Below are positions 9,142 through 17,762 of a DNA stretch of 64,000 nucleotides, piece after piece (positions within the stretch are counted from its first letter, which is position 1; each line of letters opens with the position of its first letter). Both the position numbers and the translations under genes were made by a program. This DNA is from Parabacteroides merdae ATCC 43184 (GTDB lineage Bacteria; Bacteroidota; Bacteroidia; Bacteroidales; Tannerellaceae): NCBI RefSeq assembly GCF_025151215.1, contig NZ_CP102286.1, positions 4,216,001 to 4,280,000 of the forward strand, in the 5' to 3' direction. The notes under the pieces are model-generated. The model ran no database searches, was not told the origin of the DNA, and worked only from the letters and a program-made list of their open reading frames with translations.

Positions 9142-12100
9142 TCAGAATGTTACATTGACACCGATTACGGCTTGTCGCATTGTCGGATATGTAATGCCGT
9201 CGATTTCAGGATCATATCCTTTCCACTTTGTGAATGTAAAGAAGTTTTCCAAACTACCGTAGATTCTGACTCTATCCATATAGGCAACTTTTGTCCATGC
9301 CGAAGGCAATGTATATCCCAACGTAATATTTCGTATTTTCAGATAAGCTTTGCTTGCCACCCAAAAATCAGAATATTGCTCATTACGCGTATCACTATAG
9401 TCCAACAGACGGGGATATTTCGCATCTGTACGGCCTTCGTACCAACGTCCTTCGATTATATCAGCGTTCAACTGATAGCCCTGACGGACTGTTGATTTAT
9501 ACAGGGCACTCAGATATACATCTTTTATACCTGCTTGTCCCTGGAGCAGAGCAGAGAAATCGATGCCTTTCCAATTGAATCCCAAGTTCATACCATATGT
9601 GAATGTCGGGTTTTTACCATTACCGACAACAACACGGTCGTCATCATTTACCAAACCGTCACCATTCAAATCCTTGTAAAGGATATCACCTTTTTGCGGG
9701 GTTCCATATGGGAATACAACTTTACCTTTCACATCCGGATTATCCAACATAGACTGTACCAAAGCCAAGTCTTCATCTGTCTGAACAATACGATCTACTT
9801 CGCGAACATACAACGACCAGATAGGCAGGCCTTCCTTCAACATTCTTGCACCATCATAAGAAGGATCATCCCCTTTGAACTTATCCACGTTATTTTTGAT
9901 ATAGGTAAAGTTGAATCCGATGTTATAAGAGAAATCTTTACCAGCTCTGTCACTCCAGTTTGCAGAGAATTCAAGACCTTTATTGGTTACTTGCGCTGCG
10001 TTTTGCTTGGGGATGGTAGCATTACCGTGTACCATCGGGGCAGGAAGGTCGATCAAGATGCCATCCGTCTTCTTGTTAAAGAATTCAATACTTCCGGACA
10101 GACGGTTTCCTAAAACGTTATAGTCAAGACCGACGTTTGTGATATAAGTAGTTTCCCATGTCAAGGCTGCATTCGCGATAGCAGTTTGCGACAATCCCAT
10201 TGCCACTGCACGAGCCAAGACATAGTTCGTTTGTGCATACAAAGATTGTGAAGTATAGTTGCCATCGTTATCGCGGTTAGAGCCTAACGTGTTGTTCCCC
10301 AGTGAACCGTATGAAGCACGGATCTTCAAGTTATCCAACCAACTGATATTCTTCATGAATTCTTCTTCAGAGATACGCCATGCTGCAGAAAAAGACGGGA
10401 AATACCCCCACCGGTTATCAGCCAAAAAACGCGAAGAACCATCTGCACGTAAGTTTGCTTCAAACAAGTATTTGTCGTCCCATCCTAAATTCAGACGTCC
10501 GAAGTAAGAACGCATAGCCCATTCTGTAATATTACCGGTTGAAGAAGATTCACCGATTGCACCGTCGATCACACCCAATGATGGATCAATAAGATCTTTG
10601 CGTGTTGCACTGAAATATTGGCGTTTATACTGTTCCTGGCTGGCTCCGACCATCAAGTTCGTACTCAAACGATCATCAAAGAAGTTTCGTTCATATCGTA
10701 TAGTCGCATCCATAAAGTTTCTGAAAGTCTTTTCATTATAATTATAAATGCTGGTTTGTCCCACTCCGTCCGTATATAAAGTATTCGTTTGGAAGTTATA
10801 CATCGGAACAAAATTAGGTTTGCTCTCTTTAAACTTATCATAATAATCATAAGTATAAGAACCTTGAATCGTTAAACCTTTCAATGGCGTCAGAATGGCA
10901 TACAAACGGGTTTTCAATGTATTTGTCTGGACATTACCAGTCGTGTTTCTCAGACGATTATAAGGATTGTTCGTTGCATTTTGAGGATCGTCTTCCGCAT
11001 TTGCATTGATACCTAATCTGTTTTGATCATCCAAATATGCAATACCCGGATTTCCACCAGTTAAACCATAAGTATAAATATCTTTGATATTTTCGCTGAC
11101 AGGTGTCGTATTTGCGGTATATCCACTTAGATTAACTCCCAACTTCAACCAATCTTTAATTTGAGAATCAATATTCGCACGGAGACTAAAGCGCTCATAG
11201 CCACAATTTTCAAGGATACCCGGATTATTCAGATAATTGAACGAGGTGTAATAGGTAATCTTCTCTGAACCGCCGGATGCAGACAGATTATGTTGATGAG
11301 AAACACCTGTTTCATAGACATCAAAAATGTCACTGTTCGGGTAAGCCAGATAGTTAGGCATGCCATATTCGTTCAATCCGTTCGGATCTTTCGATTTTTC
11401 ACGCCAAAGATTGATCACATTCTGAGAGAAAGGAGCCGGCTTATTACTATTGGTCATACCTTCATTCAGGTATTCCATATAGCTTGCATAATCGGAAACT
11501 ACATCATAAGGCTTATCCAACGTTTGGAAAGATACATAACCCGTATAATCCAACTTCATTTTACCGGATTTACCGGATTTAGTCGTAATCAAGATAACAC
11601 CGTTGGCTGCACGGGAACCATAGATCGCAGATGAAGCCGCATCCTTCAAGACACTGACTGTTTCGACATCCTGCGGGCTGACACTATTCAGGCTGCCTTC
11701 CACACCGTCGATAATGACCAGAGGCGAAGAGTTGTTCAAAGTACCCTGACCACGCACCTTAATATCTGCATCTCCATTATTGGACGGAATATTGTTGCTG
11801 GACGTGATTTGCACACCGGGAGCAGTACCGGCCAAAGCTGTTGAAATGTTTGTCAATGGGCGGCTTTCTGCCATTTCACTGACATTAACGGATGTAACAG
11901 AACCAGACAGGTTAACTTTTTTCTGCGTACCATAACCTACAACTACAACTTCTTCCAATGCTTGTGAGTCTTCAGTAAGTTTGATAGTAACGGTTTTCTG
12001 GCTATTTACCGGAATCTGTTGTTCTTTGTATCCGATAAATGAAACAATTAAAATAGAGTTAGGCGCGACTTCAAGAGAAAAATTACCATCCATATCGGTA

Positions 12101-12345
12101 ATAGTTCCATTAGTTGTCCCTTTTTCCACCACGTTTGCACCTGCAATAGGTCCAAACTGATCTTCTACCACACCTTTAATAGTGTGTTTTGCCTGTTGAG
12201 GAGAAGCTACAACAGGATTCGGCTCATTTGAGCCAAACGTATCGGTAGAAGGATTAGCGGAGGCCATTCCGATTGATGCCAGGAACATAGTAGCTCCCAG
12301 GAACATCGCTCTCGATACATAAAAGCGTTTAAAATCTTTTGTCAT
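9142..12345 (-). CDS. SusC-like TonB-dependent outer-membrane transporter
   Basis: TonB-dependent importer of oligosaccharides, 1067 residues. It has a signal peptide (about 1-30), a carboxypeptidase-regulatory-like domain (about 55-128), the SusC segment VVVVGYGT at 133-140, a plug domain (DVETVSVLKDAASSAIYGSR), and a 22-strand barrel ending in VIGVNVTF with the C-terminal Phe needed for BAM recognition. It is first in its operon. Upstream lies an 810-bp segment bounded by inverted repeats (see 12451-13260), so expression may be phase variable. The SusD partner lies 34 bp downstream. Confidence 0.96.
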   Translation of the reverse strand: MTKDFKRFYVSRAMFLGATMFLASIGMASANPSTDTFGSNEPNPVVASPQQAKHTIKGVVEDQFGPIAGANVVEKGTTNGTITDMDGNFSLEVAPNSILIVSFIGYKEQQIPVNSQKTVTIKLTEDSQALEEVVVVGYGTQKKVNLSGSVTSVNVSEMAESRPLTNISTALAGTAPGVQITSSNNIPSNNGDADIKVRGQGTLNNSSPLVIIDGVEGSLNSVSPQDVETVSVLKDAASSAIYGSRAANGVILITTKSGKSGKMKLDYTGYVSFQTLDKPYDVVSDYASYMEYLNEGMTNSNKPAPFSQNVINLWREKSKDPNGLNEYGMPNYLAYPNSDIFDVYETGVSHQHNLSASGGSEKITYYTSFNYLNNPGILENCGYERFSLRANIDSQIKDWLKLGVNLSGYTANTTPVSENIKDIYTYGLTGGNPGIAYLDDQNRLGINANAEDDPQNATNNPYNRLRNTTGNVQTNTLKTRLYAILTPLKGLTIQGSYTYDYYDKFKESKPNFVPMYNFQTNTLYTDGVGQTSIYNYNEKTFRNFMDATIRYERNFFDDRLSTNLMVGASQEQYKRQYFSATRKDLIDPSLGVIDGAIGESSSTGNITEWAMRSYFGRLNLGWDDKYLFEANLRADGSSRFLADNRWGYFPSFSAAWRISEEEFMKNISWLDNLKIRASYGSLGNNTLGSNRDNDGNYTSQSLYAQTNYVLARAVAMGLSQTAIANAALTWETTYITNVGLDYNVLGNRLSGSIEFFNKKTDGILIDLPAPMVHGNATIPKQNAAQVTNKGLEFSANWSDRAGKDFSYNIGFNFTYIKNNVDKFKGDDPSYDGARMLKEGLPIWSLYVREVDRIVQTDEDLALVQSMLDNPDVKGKVVFPYGTPQKGDILYKDLNGDGLVNDDDRVVVGNGKNPTFTYGMNLGFNWKGIDFSALLQGQAGIKDVYLSALYKSTVRQGYQLNADIIEGRWYEGRTDAKYPRLLDYSDTRNEQYSDFWVASKAYLKIRNITLGYTLPSAWTKVAYMDRVRIYGSLENFFTFTKWKGYDPEIDGITYPTMRQAVIGVNVTF

Positions 12346-12429
12346 AATAACACCAGATTGATTAATAAATTGATAATAATTCTCATTTCTCTAAATAGGC
12401 ACTTTGTGTTTTTTCAATTGTGTTTTTCA

Positions 12430-12461
12430 CAAAAGTGTGTTACTGATCTAAGTTCTTCAAG
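12430..12461 (-). promoter_or_regulatory. Possible weak promoter for the susC operon
   Basis: On the minus strand, CACTTTTG (7 of 8 to TAnnTTTG; 12430-12437) is preceded after 20 bp by CTTG (3 of 4 to TTTG; 12458-12461). The -33 part falls inside the left inverted repeat of the putative inverton, so inversion would change little of it. It is an alternative to the phase-switch model. Confidence 0.3.
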
Positions 12462-12599
12462 GACTATGGCGTTTCGCCATCATCCGCGAATTGCCTTCAC
12501 CGCTTATGTTTGCCTTCATCAGAGACCAGGTCGGCCTCGGAAGATTCTATATTAAGTGACAATGGGTATGTTTCTGTTGTCAAACAGCCTGGTCATAGA

Positions 12600-12688
12600 C
12601 CTTTTGCCTTTAGTCGAATACCTTTTCGACCAAGGTCAAAAGCCTTTTCGACACTGGTCAAAAACCTTTTCGCCCTTAGTCAAAAAGG
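12600..12688. repeat. Four tandem ~22-bp iterons inside the invertible segment
   Basis: Copies start at 12600, 12621, 12643 and 12665, so the period is 21-22 bp. Each begins CCTTTT and ends near GTCAAAA, and the middle copies read CCTTTTCGAC...GGTCAAA. Each unit is itself nearly dyad-symmetric (TTTTCGAC against GGTCAAAA). Two helical turns per unit would put bound proteins on one DNA face. Confidence 0.75.
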
Positions 12689-12842
12689 TAAGGAGTGGTA
12701 GTAATAGCTGTTAATGCCTGTGTATTTGTTTATTAATCAATATTGTAGTCTCCTTGTTTTTCACTTAATTATATAGATGTGAAACCGAGAGGAACATGAC
12801 CAACCCAAATCAGGACGAGACAGAGTGAAGGCAAATTTTTGA

Positions 12843-12873
12843 GGTGAAGGCAGTCCGGATATCTGCCTTCACC
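12843..12873. repeat. 11-bp perfect hairpin inside the invertible segment
   Basis: GGTGAAGGCAG (12843-12853) pairs with CTGCCTTCACC (12863-12873) around a 9-base loop. Copies of the TGAAGGCA core also occur at about 12826 and, inverted, at about 12491 and 12511. No T-tract follows, so a protein site or structured leader is more likely than a terminator. Confidence 0.6.
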
Positions 12874-13222
12874 CTTGTATGACATGACAATCAAAAGGTA
12901 TCAAAGACGGGTGAAGCTGAATCGGAAATCCATGTTGAACTATCATGATGATAAATCATCATTTATGATTCATATCTGCCAAACTATGAGAATTTGCCTT
13001 AGCTGTATCGTTTTTACACTTCAATGTATACCTATGTGAATATTACAAACTGAATTCTAAATAAATATATTGCCAATTAAGCTTAATTTATATGTTATAC
13101 AAAACATGCAAATCACAATATGTTAATATATAGACATTTAACACATTGCTAAAAACTCACCGTTGGAAGATTAGTGCATATCAAATGGATAAAAATATAC
13201 ATTCATACACATTATTAACATC

Positions 13223-13230
13223 TAAATTTG
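13223..13230 (+). promoter_or_regulatory. -7 element at the right end of the invertible segment, pointing to the lyase gene
   Basis: TAAATTTG matches TAnnTTTG exactly and ends 15 bp before the right recombination-like site. It faces the lyase gene in this orientation and would face susC after inversion. No good -33 box is seen. Confidence 0.4.
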
Positions 13231-13350
13231 CAACGTTTTCATCATAGTTCTTGAAGAACTACGATAAAAATACTCTTTTGTGAAAGGTGCATATAGAAAA
13301 ATGCAAGGTTCCGGTTTTGGAGGATGAGAATTATAATGTGGCAGGAAACA

Positions 13351-13374
13351 CCTTAAATTTCCGCTTTTGGACAA
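13351..13374 (+). promoter_or_regulatory. Candidate HTCS operator upstream of the lyase gene
   Basis: Second copy of the 24-bp element found at 2070-2093 (22 of 24 identical; CCTTAAATTTCCGCT...GGACAA). It ends 51 bp before the -7 box at 13426. Confidence 0.55.
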
Positions 13375-13425
13375 TCCGTGCACATGAATTGGATGAATAT
13401 GTCTCTTTCTCATAGAGGGGACCTC

Positions 13426-13433
13426 TATTTTTG
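13426..13433 (+). promoter_or_regulatory. -7 promoter element for the lyase operon
   Basis: TATTTTTG fits TAnnTTTG and lies 21 bp before the start codon. A small dyad (TAGAGG at 13413-13418 with CCTCTA at 13422-13427) overlaps it. This promoter lies outside the invertible segment. Confidence 0.5.
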
Positions 13434-13454
13434 CGATATTGAAAAATAATACCT

Positions 13455-15383
13455 ATGAGAACACAACGATTCATCACAATCGTGTGCCTGTTGCTTTGGA
13501 CAGTCGCACACTTGCACGCGTATGAAAAACGCGACTTGTTGCAAAAAGAGGTCGATTTTGAGAAAGTCAAATCCGCGTTGATAATGGAGCAGAAGTGGGT
13601 GCCGTATCCTGATTATTCTGACCGGGCCGGTTGGGATAAACTCCTCGGTGATTATAAAGAAAAGTATATCCGGAAAGGAGAAAGTTATCTGGATTATGAG
13701 TGGAAGGTTGTGAAAGCGACCGATTATCTGGAGTTCGGACGAAGTGGTGACCGGGCGATTATGGAGAGTCCGTTCGGTAAAAACAATTCCGCACTCGGAA
13801 GTCTGTTCATGGCAGAGATGGCTGAAGGGAAGGGACGCTTTGTCGATCAGATTATCAATGGTGTTTTTGCAAGTTGTGAAATGACGAGCTGGGCATTGTC
13901 GGCCCATTTGGGATTACAGAAGGTCGGAGGATGCTTTCCGAGCTATGAAGAACATGTGATTGATTTGGGTTCAGGAAATCTTGCTTCCCAGTTGTCTTGG
14001 ATTTATTATTACCTGAAACCTTCGTTCGATAAGGTAAATCCTTTGATTTCAAAAAGGCTGCGGCATGAATTACAGGTCCGCATCCTCGATACCTATATGA
14101 ATGAAGATCATTTCTGGTGGATGGCGTTCAACCTGAAGCCTGGCGGATTGGTGAATAACTGGAATCCGTGGTGTAACTTCAATGTGCTGCAATGTTTCTT
14201 CCTGCTTGAGAATGATCGGGATAAATTGGCAAAAGCGGTTTACCGGACGATGACTTCCGTGGATCATTTCATCAATTATACGCATGGAGACGGAGGTTGC
14301 GAGGAAGGCCCTTCTTATTGGGGACATGCTGCTGGAAAGATGTACGATTATCTGCAGATGCTTTCTGACGGGACAGGTGGTAAAGTCTCCGTATTCGATC
14401 AGCCTATCATTAAGAATATGGGTGAATATATTGCCCGCTCTTATGTGGGGAACGGCTGGGTGGTCAACTTTGCCGATGCTTCTGCCAAAGGAGGAGGGGA
14501 TGCCGATCTCATTTTCAGGTATGGGAAAGCAGTCGAAAGCCCTCTTATGATGAACTATGCTGCTTATCTCAAGAGTCTTTCTGATAAGGACGGTATTCCT
14601 TCCGGTGACCCTTTCCGTCTGTTCCAAACCTTGCTCTCCCGTGAAGAACTGGAAGGAATGAGTGCAGATTATCAGGCTCCCGGCTATTCCTGGTATCCGG
14701 AAACCGAATTTTGCTATATGACCAACAAGAATGGCTTTTTCGTGGCAACGAAAGGAGGCTATAATAATGAAAGCCATAATCATAACGATGCAGGGACCTT
14801 CTCCCTTTACTTGAATACGACGCCTATTTTTATCGATGCCGGAGTCGGGACCTATACCCGTCAGACCTTCAGTTCCGAACGCTATTCAATCTGGACAATG
14901 CAGAGTAATTATCACAACCTGCCTATGGTGAACGGTGTGCCACAGCAGTTCGGTTCGGAATTTAGGGCTACGGATGTGCACTTTGATTCGAGACGTATGT
15001 ATTTCTCTGCAAATATTGCGACAGCTTATCCGGCAGAGGCAAATGTAAAAAAATGGGTCCGTTCGTACCAGTTGGGAAAGAACTCCCTGAAAATAGAAGA
15101 TTCGTTCTCTTTGGACAAGGCGGATAAACCGAATCAAGTCAATTTCCTCACTTGGGGGGAGGTGGATGTGTCGGTTCCGGGAGTAGTCACGGTTGAAGTG
15201 AATGGTGAGAAAGTCCGGATGACGTATAATAAGAGCGCCTTTACACCGACTGTCGAAACGATCCGCCTGGACGATCCTCGCTTGTCGAATGTTTGGGGCG
15301 AACAGGTCTGCCGGATATCGTTGAACGCTAATAAGCAGCCGCTTTCCGGCTCCTATACTTATACAATAACAACAATAAAATAA
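13455..15383 (+). CDS. Heparinase II/III-family polysaccharide lyase
   Basis: Secreted lyase that cleaves uronate-containing polysaccharides by beta-elimination, 642 residues. It has a signal peptide ending near HLHA (about residue 22), an N-terminal all-helical toroid (about 60-400) and a C-terminal beta-sandwich of the heparinase II/III type. The family hallmark NHNDAGTFSLYL begins at about residue 442 (His443, Asp445 visible) and is followed by FIDAGVGTYT. It resembles the PL12/15/21/33 group of lyases, and I cannot assign the number by eye. The GH88 gene starts 8 bp downstream, and GH88 acts on exactly the unsaturated products that such a lyase makes. Heparan, chondroitin or hyaluronan are all possible substrates. 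Confidence 0.9.
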   Translation: MRTQRFITIVCLLLWTVAHLHAYEKRDLLQKEVDFEKVKSALIMEQKWVPYPDYSDRAGWDKLLGDYKEKYIRKGESYLDYEWKVVKATDYLEFGRSGDRAIMESPFGKNNSALGSLFMAEMAEGKGRFVDQIINGVFASCEMTSWALSAHLGLQKVGGCFPSYEEHVIDLGSGNLASQLSWIYYYLKPSFDKVNPLISKRLRHELQVRILDTYMNEDHFWWMAFNLKPGGLVNNWNPWCNFNVLQCFFLLENDRDKLAKAVYRTMTSVDHFINYTHGDGGCEEGPSYWGHAAGKMYDYLQMLSDGTGGKVSVFDQPIIKNMGEYIARSYVGNGWVVNFADASAKGGGDADLIFRYGKAVESPLMMNYAAYLKSLSDKDGIPSGDPFRLFQTLLSREELEGMSADYQAPGYSWYPETEFCYMTNKNGFFVATKGGYNNESHNHNDAGTFSLYLNTTPIFIDAGVGTYTRQTFSSERYSIWTMQSNYHNLPMVNGVPQQFGSEFRATDVHFDSRRMYFSANIATAYPAEANVKKWVRSYQLGKNSLKIEDSFSLDKADKPNQVNFLTWGEVDVSVPGVVTVEVNGEKVRMTYNKSAFTPTVETIRLDDPRLSNVWGEQVCRISLNANKQPLSGSYTYTITTIK

Positions 15384-15390
15384 TTGGTAC

Positions 15391-16602
15391 ATGATGAAAA
15401 ATTTGATTGCATTTGCTTTTTCGGCATTTCTGCTATCTTGTGCAGGTGCCCCTAAAACAGAGGAAAAAAGTTTTATTGACGAGAATATCGATTTTGCCCG
15501 TGCACAAATAGGGAATGAGATCGGTGTGATCGAAGCGAGTGGGAAATGCTTGAATCCGGTGACGCTTAAGACAGACAGTTCTGTCTATTATTGTGGTTAT
15601 GCGGATTGGCGGAGCGGCTTTTTCCCCGGATCTGTCTGGTATTTGTATGAACTGACGGGCGACAGCACGTTGCTGCCGTTGGCCGCCAAATATACGGATG
15701 CCATAGAGGAAGCCAAAAACCTGACTTGGCATCATGATATCGGATTTATTGTAAATTGCAGTTTCGGGAATGGCTTGAGACTGGCAGGGACGCCTTCTTA
15801 TAAAGATGTGATGGTGCAGGCTGCCAAGTCGTTGTCTACCCGCTTCCGTCCGGCTGCCGGGATTATCCAGTCGTGGGATGTGGAACGTGGATGGCAGTCT
15901 GAACGGGGTTGGGAATGTCCGGTTATCATTGACAACATGATGAATCTGGAACTGATGTTCGAAGCGACGCGTCTGTCCGGCGACTCTTCTTTCTATAAGA
16001 TTGCGGTGTCGCATGCCGATCGTACCATGGAGGAACATTTTCGCCCGGATGGAAGTTGTTACCATGTGATTGACTACAGTATCAAGGATGGTAAAGTGCG
16101 CCATCGCCAGACGGCACAAGGATATGCCGACGAATCTATCTGGAGTCGCGGGCAGGCATGGGCTATCTACGGTTATGCGGTATGCTATCGTGAAACCAAA
16201 GACCGTAAATATCTGGATCAGGCATTGAAAACTTTCACAATGATGAAGAATTTGAAGAATATGCCGGAAGATCTGATTCCTTACTGGGATATGTCGGCTC
16301 CGAATATCCCGAACGAACCACGCGATGTATCGACGGCTTCCTGTATCGCTTCCGCGCTTTATGAGATCAGTACGATGGATGTACCGGATGCAGCCGGCTA
16401 TAAAATGTATGCCGACAGTATCATGGTTTCACTTTCTTCTCCGGCCTATCGGGCTGCATTGGGCACAAATGGAAACTTCCTGCTGATGCATTCTGTTGGC
16501 AGCATTCCTCACAATTCGGAAATAGACGTCCCATTGAACTATGCCGATTACTATTATCTGGAAGCATTAAAACGTAAACGGGATATCGAGAAAGGTCTTT
16601 AA
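15391..16602 (+). CDS. GH88 unsaturated glucuronyl hydrolase (lipoprotein)
   Basis: Hydrolyses the unsaturated uronic acid at the non-reducing end of lyase products. It is 403 residues, with a lipobox LLSC (Cys17), and so is probably anchored facing the periplasm. The helical (alpha/alpha)6 barrel carries the family residues: Asp116 in HHDIGF and Asp181 in IIDNMMNLEL, corresponding to the two catalytic aspartates of Bacillus UGL. GYADESIWSRGQAWAIYGY is the typical substrate-site segment. It starts 8 bp after the lyase gene and is co-transcribed with it. ATG codons at 15391 and 15394 are equally possible starts. Confidence 0.95.
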   Translation: MMKNLIAFAFSAFLLSCAGAPKTEEKSFIDENIDFARAQIGNEIGVIEASGKCLNPVTLKTDSSVYYCGYADWRSGFFPGSVWYLYELTGDSTLLPLAAKYTDAIEEAKNLTWHHDIGFIVNCSFGNGLRLAGTPSYKDVMVQAAKSLSTRFRPAAGIIQSWDVERGWQSERGWECPVIIDNMMNLELMFEATRLSGDSSFYKIAVSHADRTMEEHFRPDGSCYHVIDYSIKDGKVRHRQTAQGYADESIWSRGQAWAIYGYAVCYRETKDRKYLDQALKTFTMMKNLKNMPEDLIPYWDMSAPNIPNEPRDVSTASCIASALYEISTMDVPDAAGYKMYADSIMVSLSSPAYRAALGTNGNFLLMHSVGSIPHNSEIDVPLNYADYYYLEALKRKRDIEKGL

Positions 16603-16668
16603 TTAATGAGTATGCATTATGCTTAAATATCTATTTCCCTTATCATTTTTCTTTTTTATATAATATTC

Positions 16669-16842
16669 ATAACTTTGCTTATCCGCGCGTATCGGGACCG
16701 GCAAGGAGAGTTTCCGTCCGATAAACCCTATTATTTGCTGATCGATATGTTGTTGGGTGGAGCTTGTATTGGCGAAGTCGATTCTTTGGCTTTGCCGGTG
16801 GAGATGAAAGTGGGGCAGGTACGATATTATAGGAAGGATTGA
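16669..16842 (+). pseudogene. C-terminal remnant of a GH16-family gene
   Basis: The frame ending at 16842 reads DKPYYLLIDMLLGGACIGEV, then an acidic/Leu stretch and PVEMKVGQVRYYRKD before the stop. This is the characteristic C-terminal strand set of GH16 enzymes (PYYLLLDMQLGG...GEVD...LPVEM..DWVRVY pattern). Only about 55 codons survive, and the catalytic ExDxxE part is absent. It lies between the GH88 and phosphatase genes, so a GH16 gene was probably deleted from the PUL. A 32-codon frame from ATG 16747 remains open but is unlikely to be functional. Confidence 0.75.
16670..16677 (+). promoter_or_regulatory. -7-like element ahead of the phosphatase-fold gene
   Basis: TAACTTTG fits TAnnTTTG and lies at the left border of the GH16 remnant. 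It may be the old promoter of the deleted gene or the present one for 16863. No -33 box is seen. Confidence 0.35.
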
Positions 16843-16862
16843 TATATTTAATTTAAGATAGC

Positions 16863-17762
16863 ATGAAAACAGGAAAGTTGATTTTCGCATTGGTATTTCT
16901 GATGTTGTTTGCCGATGCTTCGATGGCTGCCAAGTGGAAAGCCAAACATGTAGTTTTGATCGGTCTGGACGGCTGGGGCGCTTATAGTGTGAACAAGGCC
17001 GAAATGCCGAATGTGAAGAAGTTGATGGAAGAAGGATCTTATACGTTGAAAAAACGCTCTGTACTTCCGTCTTCCAGTGCCGTAAACTGGGCTTCCATGT
17101 ATATGGGGGCGGGACCGGAACTTCATGGTTACACGGAATGGGGATCGCAAACTCCGGAACTGCCTTCCCGTGTAGTGAATAAGCACGGTATTTTCCCGAC
17201 TGTGTTCAGCTTGCTTCGCGAGTCTGATCCGAAAGCTGAAATCGGCTGTATCTGTGAATGGGCGGGAATCCGTTACGTTGTCGATACGTTAGCTTTGAGT
17301 TATGATAAAAATATTACGGAAAAGCCGCAGAATCCGGCCACTGCCAAATGTGCGGTTGAATATATCAAGCGTGCACATCCGGCATTGGTCAATATCGTTT
17401 TCGACGAACCCGATCATGTCGGTCATGCTGAAGGTCATGACACACCTGCCTACTATGAAAAGCTGAAAGAGCTCGACGGCTATATCGGCCAAATCATTCA
17501 GGCGGTTAAGGATGCAGGTATGTTGGATGAGACTATCTTTATCGTCACAGCCGATCATGGTGGTATCAAGAAGGGGCATGGCGGCAAGACCATGGAAGAA
17601 ATGGAGACTGCCTTTATTATTGCCGGCAAGGGAATCAAGAAAGGATATGAATTCCAGGAAAGCATGATGCAGTTCGACTGTGCTTCGACAATCGCTTATA
17701 TCTTCGGGTTGAAACAGCCGCAGGTTTGGATCGGACGTCCGATGATCCAGGTGTTTAAATGA
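16863..17762 (+). CDS. Alkaline-phosphatase-superfamily hydrolase (phosphodiesterase/pyrophosphatase type)
   Basis: Secreted metal-dependent hydrolase of the type I phosphodiesterase/nucleotide pyrophosphatase family (PF01663-like), 299 residues, with signal peptide (about 1-22). The metal ligand Asp36 is in GLDGWG, the nucleophile Ser is in LPSSSAVNW (about 70-72), and the second metal site is in DEPDHVGH (about 181-188) and TADHGG (Asp231, His232). The family includes phosphate- and sulfate-ester hydrolases. Its place in the PUL suggests it removes a substituent from the glycan, but the substrate is unknown. The end overlaps the convergent HTCS gene by 8 bp. Confidence 0.85.
   Translation: MKTGKLIFALVFLMLFADASMAAKWKAKHVVLIGLDGWGAYSVNKAEMPNVKKLMEEGSYTLKKRSVLPSSSAVNWASMYMGAGPELHGYTEWGSQTPELPSRVVNKHGIFPTVFSLLRESDPKAEIGCICEWAGIRYVVDTLALSYDKNITEKPQNPATAKCAVEYIKRAHPALVNIVFDEPDHVGHAEGHDTPAYYEKLKELDGYIGQIIQAVKDAGMLDETIFIVTADHGGIKKGHGGKTMEEMETAFIIAGKGIKKGYEFQESMMQFDCASTIAYIFGLKQPQVWIGRPMIQVFK

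Larger units (their letters stand above)
12451..13260. other. Putative invertible DNA segment between susC and the lyase gene
   Basis: The left site AGTTCTTCAAGGACT (12451-12465) and right site AGTTCTTGAAGAACT (13246-13260) both fit AGTYYYN4GDACT. Extended to 18 bp (12451-12468 and 13243-13260) they are inverted copies with one mismatch. The 780 bp between hold no gene: only iterons, a hairpin and an outward -7 box. The layout matches Bacteroides phase-variable susC promoters. No recombinase is encoded nearby. Inversion itself is an inference. Confidence 0.6.

Noticed and set aside
12600..12688. Could be a short CRISPR array
   Set aside because: Units are contiguous 21-22 bp without unique spacers, and no cas genes are near.
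12451..13260. The AGTYYYN4GDACT sites as HTCS operators rather than recombination sites
   Set aside because: They occur in inverted pairs also at the orphan susC, which has no HTCS, and they are absent from the GH2 promoter. Not fully excluded.
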